Shown here: one piece after another, positions 1 to 8,368 of the stretch
Layout: each line of letters starts with the position of its first letter
Position numbering within the stretch: position 1 is the stretch's first letter
Assembly: GCF_000517625.1 (NCBI RefSeq)
Contig: NZ_CP007057.1
Location: 124,001-188,000, forward strand
Length of the DNA: 64,000 bases
Source: Halostagnicola larsenii XH-48
GTDB taxonomy: Archaea; Halobacteriota; Halobacteria; Halobacteriales; Natrialbaceae
Direction: 5' to 3'
The notes under the pieces: generated by a model
Seen by the model: only the letters and a program-made list of their open reading frames with translations
Told to the model about the DNA's origin: nothing
Databases searched by the model: none
Translations under genes and position numbers: made by a program

Positions 1-1076
1 ATGTCTAGCACCTCTTTATAGGGGCAGAACACCTGCGGTATTTCTTCAGCGGGTTGGGCATGCACCTCGTCGAGGATCTTGCGTTGATCGTCAACTACCT
101 TCTGAAGCAGTTCGAGTTTCTCTTCTCTACTATCTCCTCCCGGCATTCCGGAGTCGTGGATACCGCGCATACCGATAGTGAAGATGTTACCGTAGGCACT
201 GACATCTTCTACCCGTGTCCGCCAATAATCCCGGATCTGTCCGTCGTTGGTCTTGTAGTTCCACTCCTCACGCGGCGTCTCCCACTCGTCGACGTTATTG
301 CGGTGCATCGGCTCGCAATGGGAGGTACCGACTATCATTGCATACTGATCGGCGACCTCGGCATTCTCTGGATATCGATAGAACGCCTTCGTCCCTGGGT
401 GCATCGCCGGCCAGATCGTGTTTGCTTTCAGGCGGAGGAGTAATTCGTAGATCTTGGCATACGTCTTCGGACCGAGGCCGTCGCGATCGGTGGCCTCTTC
501 TGGCGCAAAGGTTTCTGACGCCCAGGGCCGAATGCCCCAATCCTCATCGTTCAGAAAGATCCCTCGGTAGGTGACGTCCGGAGGCCCCTCTCGATAGGTG
601 CCAGCCTCGACGACGAGTGACTCACGCGTCTCAGACGGAATGTCTGCCCACCAGTACCACGGCGACACACCAATCCTCTCGGAGAGTTCGTAGACACCGT
701 AGGCGGTACCGCGCTTGTCGCTTCCTACGATCAGAACGCATGAGTCGACTCCCGAAATTGATGGTTCTACTGTTGTAATAACGAAGCTTTCCTGTTTCTT
801 AGAAAGAGATGCCGCGTCAATGCTGTCCTCCGGTAGGCACGTTTCGACGCCTGTAGAATTGCCTAACGTACCGACAATCACGGCTGGACCAGCCAGATCG
901 TCGAGGGAACTGGACACTGGTGGTTTGTCACCGGTAACCCTCTGCACGTCAGCTGCGAGATCGCGAGCCGAAATTCCGACGACATCATGATCATCCTCAT
1001 CAAAGTAGATCGTAGCCAACTCGTCATCAATTACAAGCGGTACATCGCTTTCGGACGGTGATTCTGTTAGCATCAT
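1..1076 (-). CDS. GH115 alpha-glucuronidase, N-terminal part (runs off left edge)
   Basis: An open frame reads leftward from ATG at 1076 to the window edge without a stop, giving about 358 residues of a protein whose family is usually 800-1000 long. The start MMLTESPSESDVPLVIDDE leads into a GH115 N-terminal domain (DLAADVQRVTGDKPP), then the family hallmark TYRGIFLNDEDWGIRPW and KIYELLLRLKANTIWPAMHP, and further on GTSHCEPMHRNN. GH115 enzymes remove (4-O-methyl-)glucuronic acid side chains from glucuronoxylan or xylo-oligosaccharides. No signal peptide is visible, so it probably acts in the cytoplasm on imported oligosaccharides, which fits the oligomer-type ABC importer at 8.4-14.4 kb and mannonate dehydratase at 6.8 kb. 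The family is clear; the substrate is inferred. Confidence 0.9.
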   Translation of the reverse strand, partial: MMLTESPSESDVPLVIDDELATIYFDEDDHDVVGISARDLAADVQRVTGDKPPVSSSLDDLAGPAVIVGTLGNSTGVETCLPEDSIDAASLSKKQESFVITTVEPSISGVDSCVLIVGSDKRGTAYGVYELSERIGVSPWYWWADIPSETRESLVVEAGTYREGPPDVTYRGIFLNDEDWGIRPWASETFAPEEATDRDGLGPKTYAKIYELLLRLKANTIWPAMHPGTKAFYRYPENAEVADQYAMIVGTSHCEPMHRNNVDEWETPREEWNYKTNDGQIRDYWRTRVEDVSAYGNIFTIGMRGIHDSGMPGGDSREEKLELLQKVVDDQRKILDEVHAQPAEEIPQVFCPYKEVLD

Positions 1077-1244
1077 CCTTCGGAAGGTCTGCCTAGATAT
1101 ACAAGGGTTTCGGAACTAGTGACATTAAATTCACAATAGGTAAAAATAGACTATTTTAAGCGCCACGCATGGATTAGAACCTATGATATCTGCTTCTAAT
1201 TTCTGGGTTAAAACTGCCAGCTGAACTGTGGATACGTGTTACTC

Positions 1245-2324
1245 TTAGTCCGTGTTCGTCGGCGCGAGTTCACCGGCCTCAACCAGTTCGGTCAGGGCGT
1301 TCCCGTCAGCCTCGAGCGGAAGATCGATTCGCGACCGCTGACGAGCAGATTCCCATATCCCGAAGATTATCTCGGTTGCCCGGAGGGCGTGGTCACCAGA
1401 GATAACCGGCTGGTCTCCGGATTCAAGACAATCACAGGCGTGCTCGATAGCGCGCCCAATCGCAAAAGCATCCTCGAGTTCGAACGATTCCCAACCGGTT
1501 GTCTCATCACTGCGGTAGCGAACGTTGGCGTCAGCCCCATCCGGTTGAATTTCGATCACCCCTCGGCGGCCGGTGAGTCGCTGGTCACAGCCGATCACGT
1601 TGGCACCGGATTCGTATCCGGTTGAGGCGATTCCATGGACGCCGTTTCCGTATGACCACGACGCGAGCCCCTGATTCTCGTTGTGGACGCCGTAACGGAC
1701 GTCTTCTTCCGTGTAGTGGATTTGGCCTATAACCCATTCGGCACTTCGTTCGCCCGCGAAGTGATTACTGAGATCAAAGAGGTGCGATCCGAAATCGTAG
1801 AGGTTCTTGCCGCCCATTTCAATACGCTCTAAGTCGCCGATCACGCCGTCGTCGAGTAGGCTCGATGCCTTCTGCCAAAATGGATGAAACCGGCGTTGAT
1901 GGTTTAACGTTAACTGGATGTTCTTTTCACGGGTGACTTCAACCATCTGCCTGGAATCGGACCAAGTGTGAGCCATCGGTTTTTCACAGTGGATTGCACC
2001 TGGAATACCGGTCTCAGCGGTACTGGTAACGAGGTCAGCGTGCGTCGGAACCGGCGTGGCGATACTGACGATATCTGGTTCAACCGAGCGGAGCATCTCG
2101 AGGTGGTCCGTAAAGACGTTCTCGTCGTTGATGTCGAATTTGCTTGCGAAATCCTCAGCGTTCTCGCGAACGATATCTGCACAGGCGAGGAGATCACAGT
2201 GAGAGATATCCTGGTATGCTTTCCCGTGTTGATAGGCCATCGCGGCGCTCTCTCCCCAGACGATGTTGTCGGGTTCCGGTCCAGTTCCGATTACTGCAGC
2301 AGTTACTCTTGCCATCTGATTCAT
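1245..2324 (-). CDS. Gfo/Idh/MocA family NAD(P)-dependent oxidoreductase
   Basis: This 359-residue protein has the two-domain layout of sugar and cyclitol dehydrogenases. A Rossmann start (AAVIGTGPEPDN, about residues 9-20) is followed by the CEKP motif at residues 113-116, where the lysine normally takes part in catalysis, and then GSHLFDLSNHF in the C-terminal domain. It lies 168 bases from the GH115 start on the same strand and is divergent from another Gfo/Idh/MocA gene at 2449. A start at 2315 (MARVTAAVIG) is equally plausible. The substrate cannot be read from sequence; a sugar, uronate or cyclitol freed from plant polysaccharide fits the context. Confidence 0.85.
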   Translation of the reverse strand: MNQMARVTAAVIGTGPEPDNIVWGESAAMAYQHGKAYQDISHCDLLACADIVRENAEDFASKFDINDENVFTDHLEMLRSVEPDIVSIATPVPTHADLVTSTAETGIPGAIHCEKPMAHTWSDSRQMVEVTREKNIQLTLNHQRRFHPFWQKASSLLDDGVIGDLERIEMGGKNLYDFGSHLFDLSNHFAGERSAEWVIGQIHYTEEDVRYGVHNENQGLASWSYGNGVHGIASTGYESGANVIGCDQRLTGRRGVIEIQPDGADANVRYRSDETTGWESFELEDAFAIGRAIEHACDCLESGDQPVISGDHALRATEIIFGIWESARQRSRIDLPLEADGNALTELVEAGELAPTNTD

Positions 2325-2410
2325 ATCCGTATTTCATTCAGGGCGTGTTAAATCATTCGCACTATCGTGATTGGTTGGCACAGTCGAATGACTCACAGCG
2401 GTGTACGACG

Positions 2411-2420
2411 ATATATATTT
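2411..2420 (+). promoter_or_regulatory. TATA box for the Gfo/Idh/MocA gene at 2449
   Basis: The run atatatattt sits 29-38 bases before ATG 2449, the spacing of a leaderless haloarchaeal promoter. It argues against the in-frame GTG at 2401, which lies upstream of the box. Confidence 0.55.
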
Positions 2421-2448
2421 ACTGGAGGATACAAATAGTACGAACGAA

Positions 2449-3531
2449 ATGAGCGCGTTATATCGAATCGCGATTGCCGGTATCGGTGCGGTAGCTGACA
2501 TGCATGCGATGTCGATCGCCGACATCGAGGACGCGACGCTTGTCGCTGGCTCCTGTCGAACAGAACAGAAAGGAGAGGAGTTCGCGACGGAACACGATTG
2601 TGAGTGGTACGAAGACACAGAGAGAATGCTCGAGGAGACATCACCAGATATCCTCATCGTCTGTACTCCGAGCGGCGCCCACCTAGAGCCGACGCTTGCG
2701 GCCGCAGAGCGCGGTATCCACGTTCTGTGTGAGAAGCCTCTCGAGATTACGACGGAACGGATCGATCGGATGATCGAGGCTGCCGAGACAGCGGGAATCA
2801 CGATCGGCGGCGTTTTTCAACAGCGCTTTCGGGATATCTTCCGGCAGGTCCACGAGGCGGCTATCGATGATCGATTTGGTAAACTCTCGGTCGCAAACGC
2901 CTACGTTCCGTGGTGGCGCGAGGACGACTACTACGATGGCGCCTGGCAAGGGACCCAAGAACTCGACGGGGGCGGTGCATTGATGAATCAGTCGATCCAC
3001 GGTATTGACGCCACCCAGTGGCTTGCCAGCGCGACGATGGACCTTGACCCGGATGAGAACCCGATCGAAGAAGTCGTCGCCTACACCGGTCGTCGTGCCC
3101 ACGATGACGACCTGATAGAAGTCGAGGATACCGCTGTTGCGATCTGTCGCTACCACGACGGCACGCTCGGTCAGTTCCTCGGAGCGACATCGATGTATCC
3201 CGGGTCCCTACGACGTATCCAGTTGGCTGGCCGTAACGGCACCGCAGAAATCCTCGAGGACGAACTCGTAACGTGGGAGTTCCAGGAGGAACGCGAGACA
3301 GACACGACGATTCGCGAGCGGTTTGCCGCAAAGAGCGAAACCAGTGGTGGCGCCGCGGATCCGATGGACATAGACTACTCGAATCACCGCGAGAATATCG
3401 AGGCGTTCCTTGAGGCTCTCGCTACGGACGCCCACTATCCGCTAAGCGCGACCGAAGCCCGAAAATCCGTTGCGATCATCGAGGCCATATACGAGTCAGC
3501 CGATACGGGATCGCCCGTTCGCCTGTCCTGA
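2449..3531 (+). CDS. Gfo/Idh/MocA family oxidoreductase
   Basis: The protein is 360 residues from ATG 2449 (MSALYRIAIAGIGAVADMHA). The N-terminal nucleotide-binding loop GIGAVADMHA and the catalytic CEKP (residues 94-97) are intact, and GGALMNQSIHGIDATQWL supplies the C-terminal histidine/aspartate pair of this family. It is divergently arranged with the paralogue at 1245-2324, so the 124 bases between them carry both promoters. It probably oxidises or reduces a sugar or sugar acid with NAD(P). The start was chosen because a TATA box lies about 30 bases upstream of it. Confidence 0.85.
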   Translation: MSALYRIAIAGIGAVADMHAMSIADIEDATLVAGSCRTEQKGEEFATEHDCEWYEDTERMLEETSPDILIVCTPSGAHLEPTLAAAERGIHVLCEKPLEITTERIDRMIEAAETAGITIGGVFQQRFRDIFRQVHEAAIDDRFGKLSVANAYVPWWREDDYYDGAWQGTQELDGGGALMNQSIHGIDATQWLASATMDLDPDENPIEEVVAYTGRRAHDDDLIEVEDTAVAICRYHDGTLGQFLGATSMYPGSLRRIQLAGRNGTAEILEDELVTWEFQEERETDTTIRERFAAKSETSGGAADPMDIDYSNHRENIEAFLEALATDAHYPLSATEARKSVAIIEAIYESADTGSPVRLS

Positions 3532-3759
3532 ACTCGTTGGCAGAAAAGTCATGTAATTGTTGTTTTTGTCCGACTCGGGATAATTCCCGAGCACTCTACA
3601 GGAAGTCCCCCGAACAGACGCTTTCTCATTCAGGAGGGCCGACAGGAGATGAACAAGAACATCACGCGGACGGGGCGCGCCTCGCTTGTCACCGCTTGCA
3701 GCGTAGCCTCGTCTGGATGTTCGCTGTTATCTCTATCCCAGTGAGCCGTACGATTTCAT

Positions 3760-3884
3760 TTCGAGCAGTTCGTTACCTTCACCGGCTTCATCGGCGAGAA
3801 TACAGGAGATGTCGCCGAGGTGTTGCACATCGTGAACAGAACGTCCTTGCGGACCATCTCGAGAGGCTCTCTCCTAGCTAACTA
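3760..3884 (+). pseudogene. Short relict of a Gfo/Idh/MocA oxidoreductase
   Basis: Two adjacent reading frames together resemble residues about 48-82 of the neighbouring oxidoreductase at 1245-2324. One frame gives GFIGENTGDVAEVLHI (compare ADIVRENAEDFASKFDI there), and after a shift the next gives EQNVLADHLERLSPS (compare DENVFTDHLEMLRSVEP). A stop follows at once. Nothing else of the gene is recognisable. It looks like the remains of a duplicated dehydrogenase. The match is short and judged by eye. Confidence 0.4.
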
Positions 3885-3972
3885 CGAAAACCTGAACCTG
3901 AGAGTGGCTTGTATTTCTACACGAATATTTGTAAGAGAAAACAATTTTAACTGTGCTATGATAATCACAAGT

Positions 3973-5103
3973 ATGGAAGTTAGAGATATTGAGGCCATTC
4001 CGCTTTCACACTCGCTCCCAGAGAAGCGAGGTGTCGGAAGCGCGCGTGGAGTACATACCAATCGTGCGACGACGCTGATCCGACTCGAGACTGCAGACGG
4101 GTTAGTCGGCTGGGGCGAAGCATTTGCCCCCGCTCGGACGGTCGCGACACTCGCTCAGGAACAGTTCGCTGACCGTGTCAAAGGGCTAAATCCACACGAT
4201 GCCGAAACGTTCGTAGAAGAGTCGTATACGCACGGGTACCACTTCGGCCGTAGCGCTTTCACTCGATGTGCCGTCAGTGGGATCGACATTGCGCTCTGGG
4301 ATCTCGTTGGTAAGTCCGTTGGTGCGCCAGTCAGCGAACTACTCGGCCGCCGTCGAGACGTTCTGGAACCGTACGCCTCGTCAGGCTATATTACCGAGTG
4401 GAATCAGCCGATCGAAGAACCGATGCGGGCTGCCGTTGCGGACGGATTCACTGCCGCAAAGATTAAAATCGGACGCGGAATCGAAGACGATTACAACCGT
4501 GTTTCGACCGCACGAGAAATTCTCGGGGATGATGCGACGCTCATGGTCGATTTCAACGGAAACTATCGCGCTAAGCAAGCTATTCGTGCCGTTAACGAAC
4601 TCACTGAATTCAACGTAGGATGGGTCGAAGAACCAGTTGCTGCCGAGGATGTTGACGGTCTTCGCCGCGTTACTGAGACCGTCGACGTTCCGGTCGCGGC
4701 CGGTGAGGCTCATTTCAGCCGGTTCGAGTTTGAGCGATTGGCTGACGAGCGTGCCGTCGATGTACTCCAGCCAAACCTCGGTCGGTGTGGCGGGTTCACC
4801 GAGGCCCGCGCGCTTGCGGATCTAGCAATGTCGAAGAATCTCACGGTTCGGCCACACGTCTGGAACAGTGCGGTCGGCGTGGCAGCTGCCATCCAGTTCG
4901 CTGCATCGGTTCCACAATACCCCCACGAAGCGAACATTCCGGAACCGCTCCTCTTCGAGTACGATCGCTCGAGTAACCCACTTCGCTCTGATCTCCTAGT
5001 GGAACCGTTCGATCCGACTGATGGCGAACTTGCAGTTCCTCAGGGCTCTGGGCTCGGTGTCGAGATTGACGAGGCCGCCGTCGAGCGATTTCGCGTCGAT
5101 TAG
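3973..5103 (+). CDS. Enolase-superfamily sugar-acid dehydratase (mandelate racemase/muconate lactonizing type)
   Basis: This 376-residue protein starts at ATG 3973 (MEVRDIEAIPLSHSLPEKR). It has the capping domain, then a barrel with the KxK pair (K163, K165 in AAKIKIGRG), metal ligands D193 (MVDFNGN), E219 (WVEEP) and E245 (AAGEAHFS), and a general-base histidine H295 (RPHVWNS). This residue set is that of mandelate racemase-subgroup acid-sugar dehydratases. The family abstracts a proton next to a carboxylate and loses water, giving a 2-keto-3-deoxy acid. Haloferax XacD (xylonate dehydratase) is a related example. Exact substrate unknown; an aldonic or uronic acid derivative fits. Upstream in-frame codons back to 3820 look non-coding. 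Confidence 0.85.
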   Translation: MEVRDIEAIPLSHSLPEKRGVGSARGVHTNRATTLIRLETADGLVGWGEAFAPARTVATLAQEQFADRVKGLNPHDAETFVEESYTHGYHFGRSAFTRCAVSGIDIALWDLVGKSVGAPVSELLGRRRDVLEPYASSGYITEWNQPIEEPMRAAVADGFTAAKIKIGRGIEDDYNRVSTAREILGDDATLMVDFNGNYRAKQAIRAVNELTEFNVGWVEEPVAAEDVDGLRRVTETVDVPVAAGEAHFSRFEFERLADERAVDVLQPNLGRCGGFTEARALADLAMSKNLTVRPHVWNSAVGVAAAIQFAASVPQYPHEANIPEPLLFEYDRSSNPLRSDLLVEPFDPTDGELAVPQGSGLGVEIDEAAVERFRVD

Positions 5104-5242
5104 CGTAGAAGCATCATCACGACGAATCGTCAGTTGCTAACTCCGTTTTGGCCCGGCCTTCTGTTCGCTCTCTACAAGGAAAGTAGACAAAGACCCTTGG
5201 GTGACCAGTCACCATCGAATAGCGCCTAAAACGGTGCACTCA

Positions 5243-5989
5243 CTATAGCGAGTCGAGGAACTCAGCGCCGTAGTCAATCGAAGCGAGAGGATCCTCGGGG
5301 TCATCGTGTTCGTAGATGAGCCACTCAGAACCCGCGTCGCGAGCAGCGTCGGCGCACCCCTGCATGTCGACATCTCCTTCGCCGATCTCGCGGAAGCATT
5401 CCCTCGGTTCGGCGTCAGTATCGAGATCTTTCATGTGAATCAATGGCATTCGGTTCCCATACGTTTCGATGAGTTCGATCGGATCCCGTCCAGCGTACTG
5501 TGCCCACCCGACATCCAGTTCAATCTTAATATCGGTACGTTCAGTGAGCGTCTCGAATCCCGTTACTTCGTCGTCGATATTACCAAACTCGTGGTCGTGG
5601 TAGTGATAGTGGAGATCCCAATTCTCATCGTCGAGTTCGTCGTGTAATGCTGAAAGTCGCCTCGTCGTCTGATCGATAGCATCGACAGATTGGAACTCGG
5701 ATTGGGGGAGATACGGAACAGCTGCCTCGTTGACTCCAAGCGCTTCATAGGCTATACGAACTTCGTCGAGGGATTCCTCGAGTTTTTCGATGCTAACATG
5801 TGGAGGTGGTACTTCGAGACCAGTCTCCTTGAGCGCTGTTGCGATCTCTTCGTGATCACCATCAAGCGCTGTGTGATTCCCGGAAAACTGAATCCCATCG
5901 TAGCCTGCCTCGGCAACGCGGTCGATAAGTTCTAAAACCGAATCGTCGAGTTCTCGAACGCTATATACGTTTATGGCTGTTCGGACCAT
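5243..5989 (-). CDS. Sugar phosphate isomerase/epimerase-like TIM-barrel protein
   Basis: The 248-residue protein starts at ATG 5989 (MVRTAINVYSVRELDD); the longer open frame to 6082 adds an arginine-rich stretch unlike the family. Motifs along the xylose-isomerase-like (AP endonuclease 2) barrel are GYDGIQFSG, the metal-binding region LHYHYHDHEFG, then ELDVGWAQYAG and PLIHMKDLD. The family isomerises, epimerises or dehydrates free sugars, keto-sugars and inososes using a divalent metal. It converges with the enolase-superfamily gene at 3973-5103 and shares the strand of mannonate dehydratase. The specific reaction is not determinable. Confidence 0.8.
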   Translation of the reverse strand: MVRTAINVYSVRELDDSVLELIDRVAEAGYDGIQFSGNHTALDGDHEEIATALKETGLEVPPPHVSIEKLEESLDEVRIAYEALGVNEAAVPYLPQSEFQSVDAIDQTTRRLSALHDELDDENWDLHYHYHDHEFGNIDDEVTGFETLTERTDIKIELDVGWAQYAGRDPIELIETYGNRMPLIHMKDLDTDAEPRECFREIGEGDVDMQGCADAARDAGSEWLIYEHDDPEDPLASIDYGAEFLDSL

Positions 5990-6761
5990 ATGGACACTAT
6001 CTATTGCGGGGGTTATCGTTCTTGTGATCGTTTCCCGGGCCCGTCTTCTATGTTCGGTCGGAGTAGACCAGACATCCCGCAAGAGCCATCACAGTCAGGA
6101 TCGTCACCGCTACGCACGAATATGGACTTAGGGTCGTGAGTCCAATAATATTAACAGTCAGATATTGTATGTGTTGATAGTGTAACGATCTCGTTGGAAG
6201 TAGTGAGATTGTGTTCAAGCAGCAACGATCGCTGCTCTGCGACAACATATTTACAAACGTACTATCGTAATTATATTGGAAGTGTATTTTGGTCCTCTAG
6301 TTGCTGAAATTAGATTGATGCTGCTCAACCTCTCCTTCGCCATTAATAATGTATATAGAACCACACTCTGATAGAATCCAACATCGTTAACAATCAGAAA
6401 TATAACAAGAACGCGAAATACACAGCAATGACTAGGAACCTTATATCGCCTACGACGTTACCGATACGCTATCCTATTGAACACGCTCGGAATTTGGTTC
6501 GATGGGGGACGAATCTTTGAAGGACACCCGTCACTGGACCAGGTTCGACTCACAACTATCTATGTGTCCTAGTAAGATTGCTTACGAGCAAGAACGAATA
6601 CGAACTGTTTCGACAGACCATCAACCGACGAATTCAGGGCGGTTAATTGCAACCGAGGCCCGATAATAAGGTGGCGTAATCAACGGCTCGCGACTCGACA
6701 TGCACGGGTCGGTCGGGCGCAGTCACCGACCAAGCATCTGTTGGTATTCGAGTCCCCTTCC
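5990..6761. other. 772-base intergenic region
   Basis: This stretch separates the isomerase start from the 3' end of mannonate dehydratase. The centre (about 6100-6500) is visibly AT-rich. Short open frames here show no family features. A 7-base stem (ggtcggt at 6707-6713 with accgacc at 6725-6731) lies about 30 bases past the mannonate dehydratase stop and could be a weak terminator, but no T-run follows it. Nothing else is supported. Confidence 0.5.
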
Positions 6762-7823
6762 CTAATCGTGTGTCCGCGTCTCTTCCGAGCAAACGGTATC
6801 GATAACGCCGCGAAGGTATCCGACGGTAAACCCACGCGCTCGATGTCTCCAATCATTATCGCCGCGCATCTTCGGCACGTGGTCGGGAATAACCGCTCCC
6901 TCGAATCCGATATCGTGGAGCGTTCTCACTGCGTTACTAGTATCGAAATTCCCCCTATCAACGAACGTCTCGTGGAATTTCGGGACCGTCCCGACGACAT
7001 CCCGGAAGTGAATGAAGACGATCTGGTCACGCTCACCAAATCGTCGGATCACGTCGGTCACGTCTTCACCCATCTGTGAGAAACAGCCCAGACAGAGCTT
7101 CAAGCCGTGATTATCGCTCGGAACGAGGTCCATCGCCTTCTCGAAGTTTTCGACGTTCCGAAACAGCCGCGGGATGCCACCCAGGGACTCGAGCACCGGC
7201 GGGTCAATTGGATGCAGCGCGAGGTCGACGCCGGCTTCCTCCGCGACCGGGAGCACGGTTTCGAGGAAGTCTTGGTAGTTGTCCCAGAACTCTTCTTCGG
7301 TGTAGGTGCGCTCGAGGCCGGGTGCGAGGTCGTCCGGATTCTCGAGTTCATCGTAATCGAACGCAGTCGCCTCTGCCCCACCTCTCGTCTCGACGGGTGC
7401 GGTTCGCATCGGGACGACGCTACGCGGGTTCCACTGGTAGCCCAGTACGGGGATATCGGCTGCTCCCAGGTTCCGGATTAGTGTCGTTATCTGCTCAAGA
7501 GCCTCGTCGGCACCGTTGCGACCGAACATGATGTCTCCGTACATCGAATACGGAAGCGACTGGATACCGGTAAACGACAGTCCTGCATCTTCGATGCGGT
7601 CTCGAGCGGCCTCGAGTTCGCTCACCGATGGAATCTGGTCCGGGCCGACGGCGATCGTTTCAGAGCCATCGCGATCGTTGAACTCGTCGGGTTCCTCCTC
7701 GGTGTCAGCGTGATCGACAAAGATGTCAGTCGCACCAAGTTGGCGGATGTATCGTAATCTATCCTCCGAGAGAGATCGGGTTCGAACGCCGACACGGACA
7801 GCACCACTGTGAGTACTGGACAT
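6762..7823 (-). CDS. uxuA: D-mannonate dehydratase
   Basis: The 353-residue protein matches UxuA along its length: LGYQWNPRSVVPMRT, LALHPIDPPVLESLGGIPR, LKLCLGCFSQMGEDV, IVFIHFRDVVGTVPKFHE and a C-terminal FEGAVIPDHVPKM. The conserved cysteine and histidines of the Mn/Fe site are present in CLGCFS, IHFRD and PDHVP. UxuA (EC 4.2.1.8) dehydrates D-mannonate to 2-keto-3-deoxy-D-gluconate (KDG) in hexuronate breakdown. No uronate isomerase (UxaC) or classical mannonate oxidoreductase (UxuB) is visible in the window; the zinc dehydrogenase at 15022 or a Gfo/Idh/MocA protein could supply the reductase step. With GH115 this makes glucuronate the likely feed. Confidence 0.9.
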   Translation of the reverse strand: MSSTHSGAVRVGVRTRSLSEDRLRYIRQLGATDIFVDHADTEEEPDEFNDRDGSETIAVGPDQIPSVSELEAARDRIEDAGLSFTGIQSLPYSMYGDIMFGRNGADEALEQITTLIRNLGAADIPVLGYQWNPRSVVPMRTAPVETRGGAEATAFDYDELENPDDLAPGLERTYTEEEFWDNYQDFLETVLPVAEEAGVDLALHPIDPPVLESLGGIPRLFRNVENFEKAMDLVPSDNHGLKLCLGCFSQMGEDVTDVIRRFGERDQIVFIHFRDVVGTVPKFHETFVDRGNFDTSNAVRTLHDIGFEGAVIPDHVPKMRGDNDWRHRARGFTVGYLRGVIDTVCSEETRTHD

Positions 7824-7963
7824 GGTTAATCACTCTCTCGGAGTAACTAAACGGTTGCGAGACTTCGCCATTCGGTGAACCCCTCACTGACGATTCTTGA
7901 GATTTCCTCTCGAAGCGATTACACAGTAACCCTTGTGATGAAGGAGCGAGAAAGGGTAGCACG

Positions 7964-8188
7964 ATGTCAGAAGAGACGTTCGTTGACGTGCTTTGTCGGT
8001 CCCGTCACAAGTTCCGACTGCTGTTTATGGTGTCGGTGCTCTCGTTGTTCATCCTCGGCGCGGCATTGACTGCTATCGAGCCGGGGACGGGAACGTATGT
8101 CATCACGATTCTCCAGATTGGGACGTTTCTCGTGATCGGATCCGTCTCACTCGGAATGATGGTAGTGTGCTCGCGCCGAAGCGTGTGA
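7964..8188 (+). CDS. Small two-TM membrane protein preceding the oligomer ABC operon
   Basis: This 74-residue protein has a short polar N-terminus (MSEETFVDVLCRSRHKFR), then two hydrophobic helices (about residues 19-37 and 44-67), ending in RRSV. It precedes the substrate-binding lipoprotein gene by 180 bases on the same strand. A comparable two-helix protein closes the same gene set at 14469. No named family is recognised. A role as accessory subunit of the transporter is only suggested by position. Confidence 0.55.
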   Translation: MSEETFVDVLCRSRHKFRLLFMVSVLSLFILGAALTAIEPGTGTYVITILQIGTFLVIGSVSLGMMVVCSRRSV

Positions 8189-8328
8189 GTCCGGCTATCG
8201 GTTGTCTCTGAGTAGAGAAAATGTAGTTTTACCGCCGAGCGATCATCCGTTGCCCTGACTTGAAAACCGTTTTATCGGGAACGTGTGCAAACATTCTAGT
8301 ATCATAATCTATGATCTCTAACCGTAAT

Positions 8329-8338
8329 GTATATATGG
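8329..8338 (+). promoter_or_regulatory. TATA box of the Dpp/Opp-type ABC operon
   Basis: The sequence gtatatatgg is 31-40 bases upstream of ATG 8369 and so favours that start over the in-frame ATG at 8327, which overlaps the box. Confidence 0.5.
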
Positions 8339-8368
8339 TTGGATTGTAACGTATACGCCGTGGGAACA

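Noticed and set aside
3537-3881. 114-residue open frame as an independent gene
   Set aside because: Only its last 15-20 residues resemble anything, namely a fragment of a Gfo/Idh/MocA protein; it is better read as a relict.
6707-6731. Terminator after mannonate dehydratase
   Set aside because: A 7-base stem with an 11-base loop is present but lacks the T-run typical of archaeal termination, so it is only mentioned in the intergenic entry.
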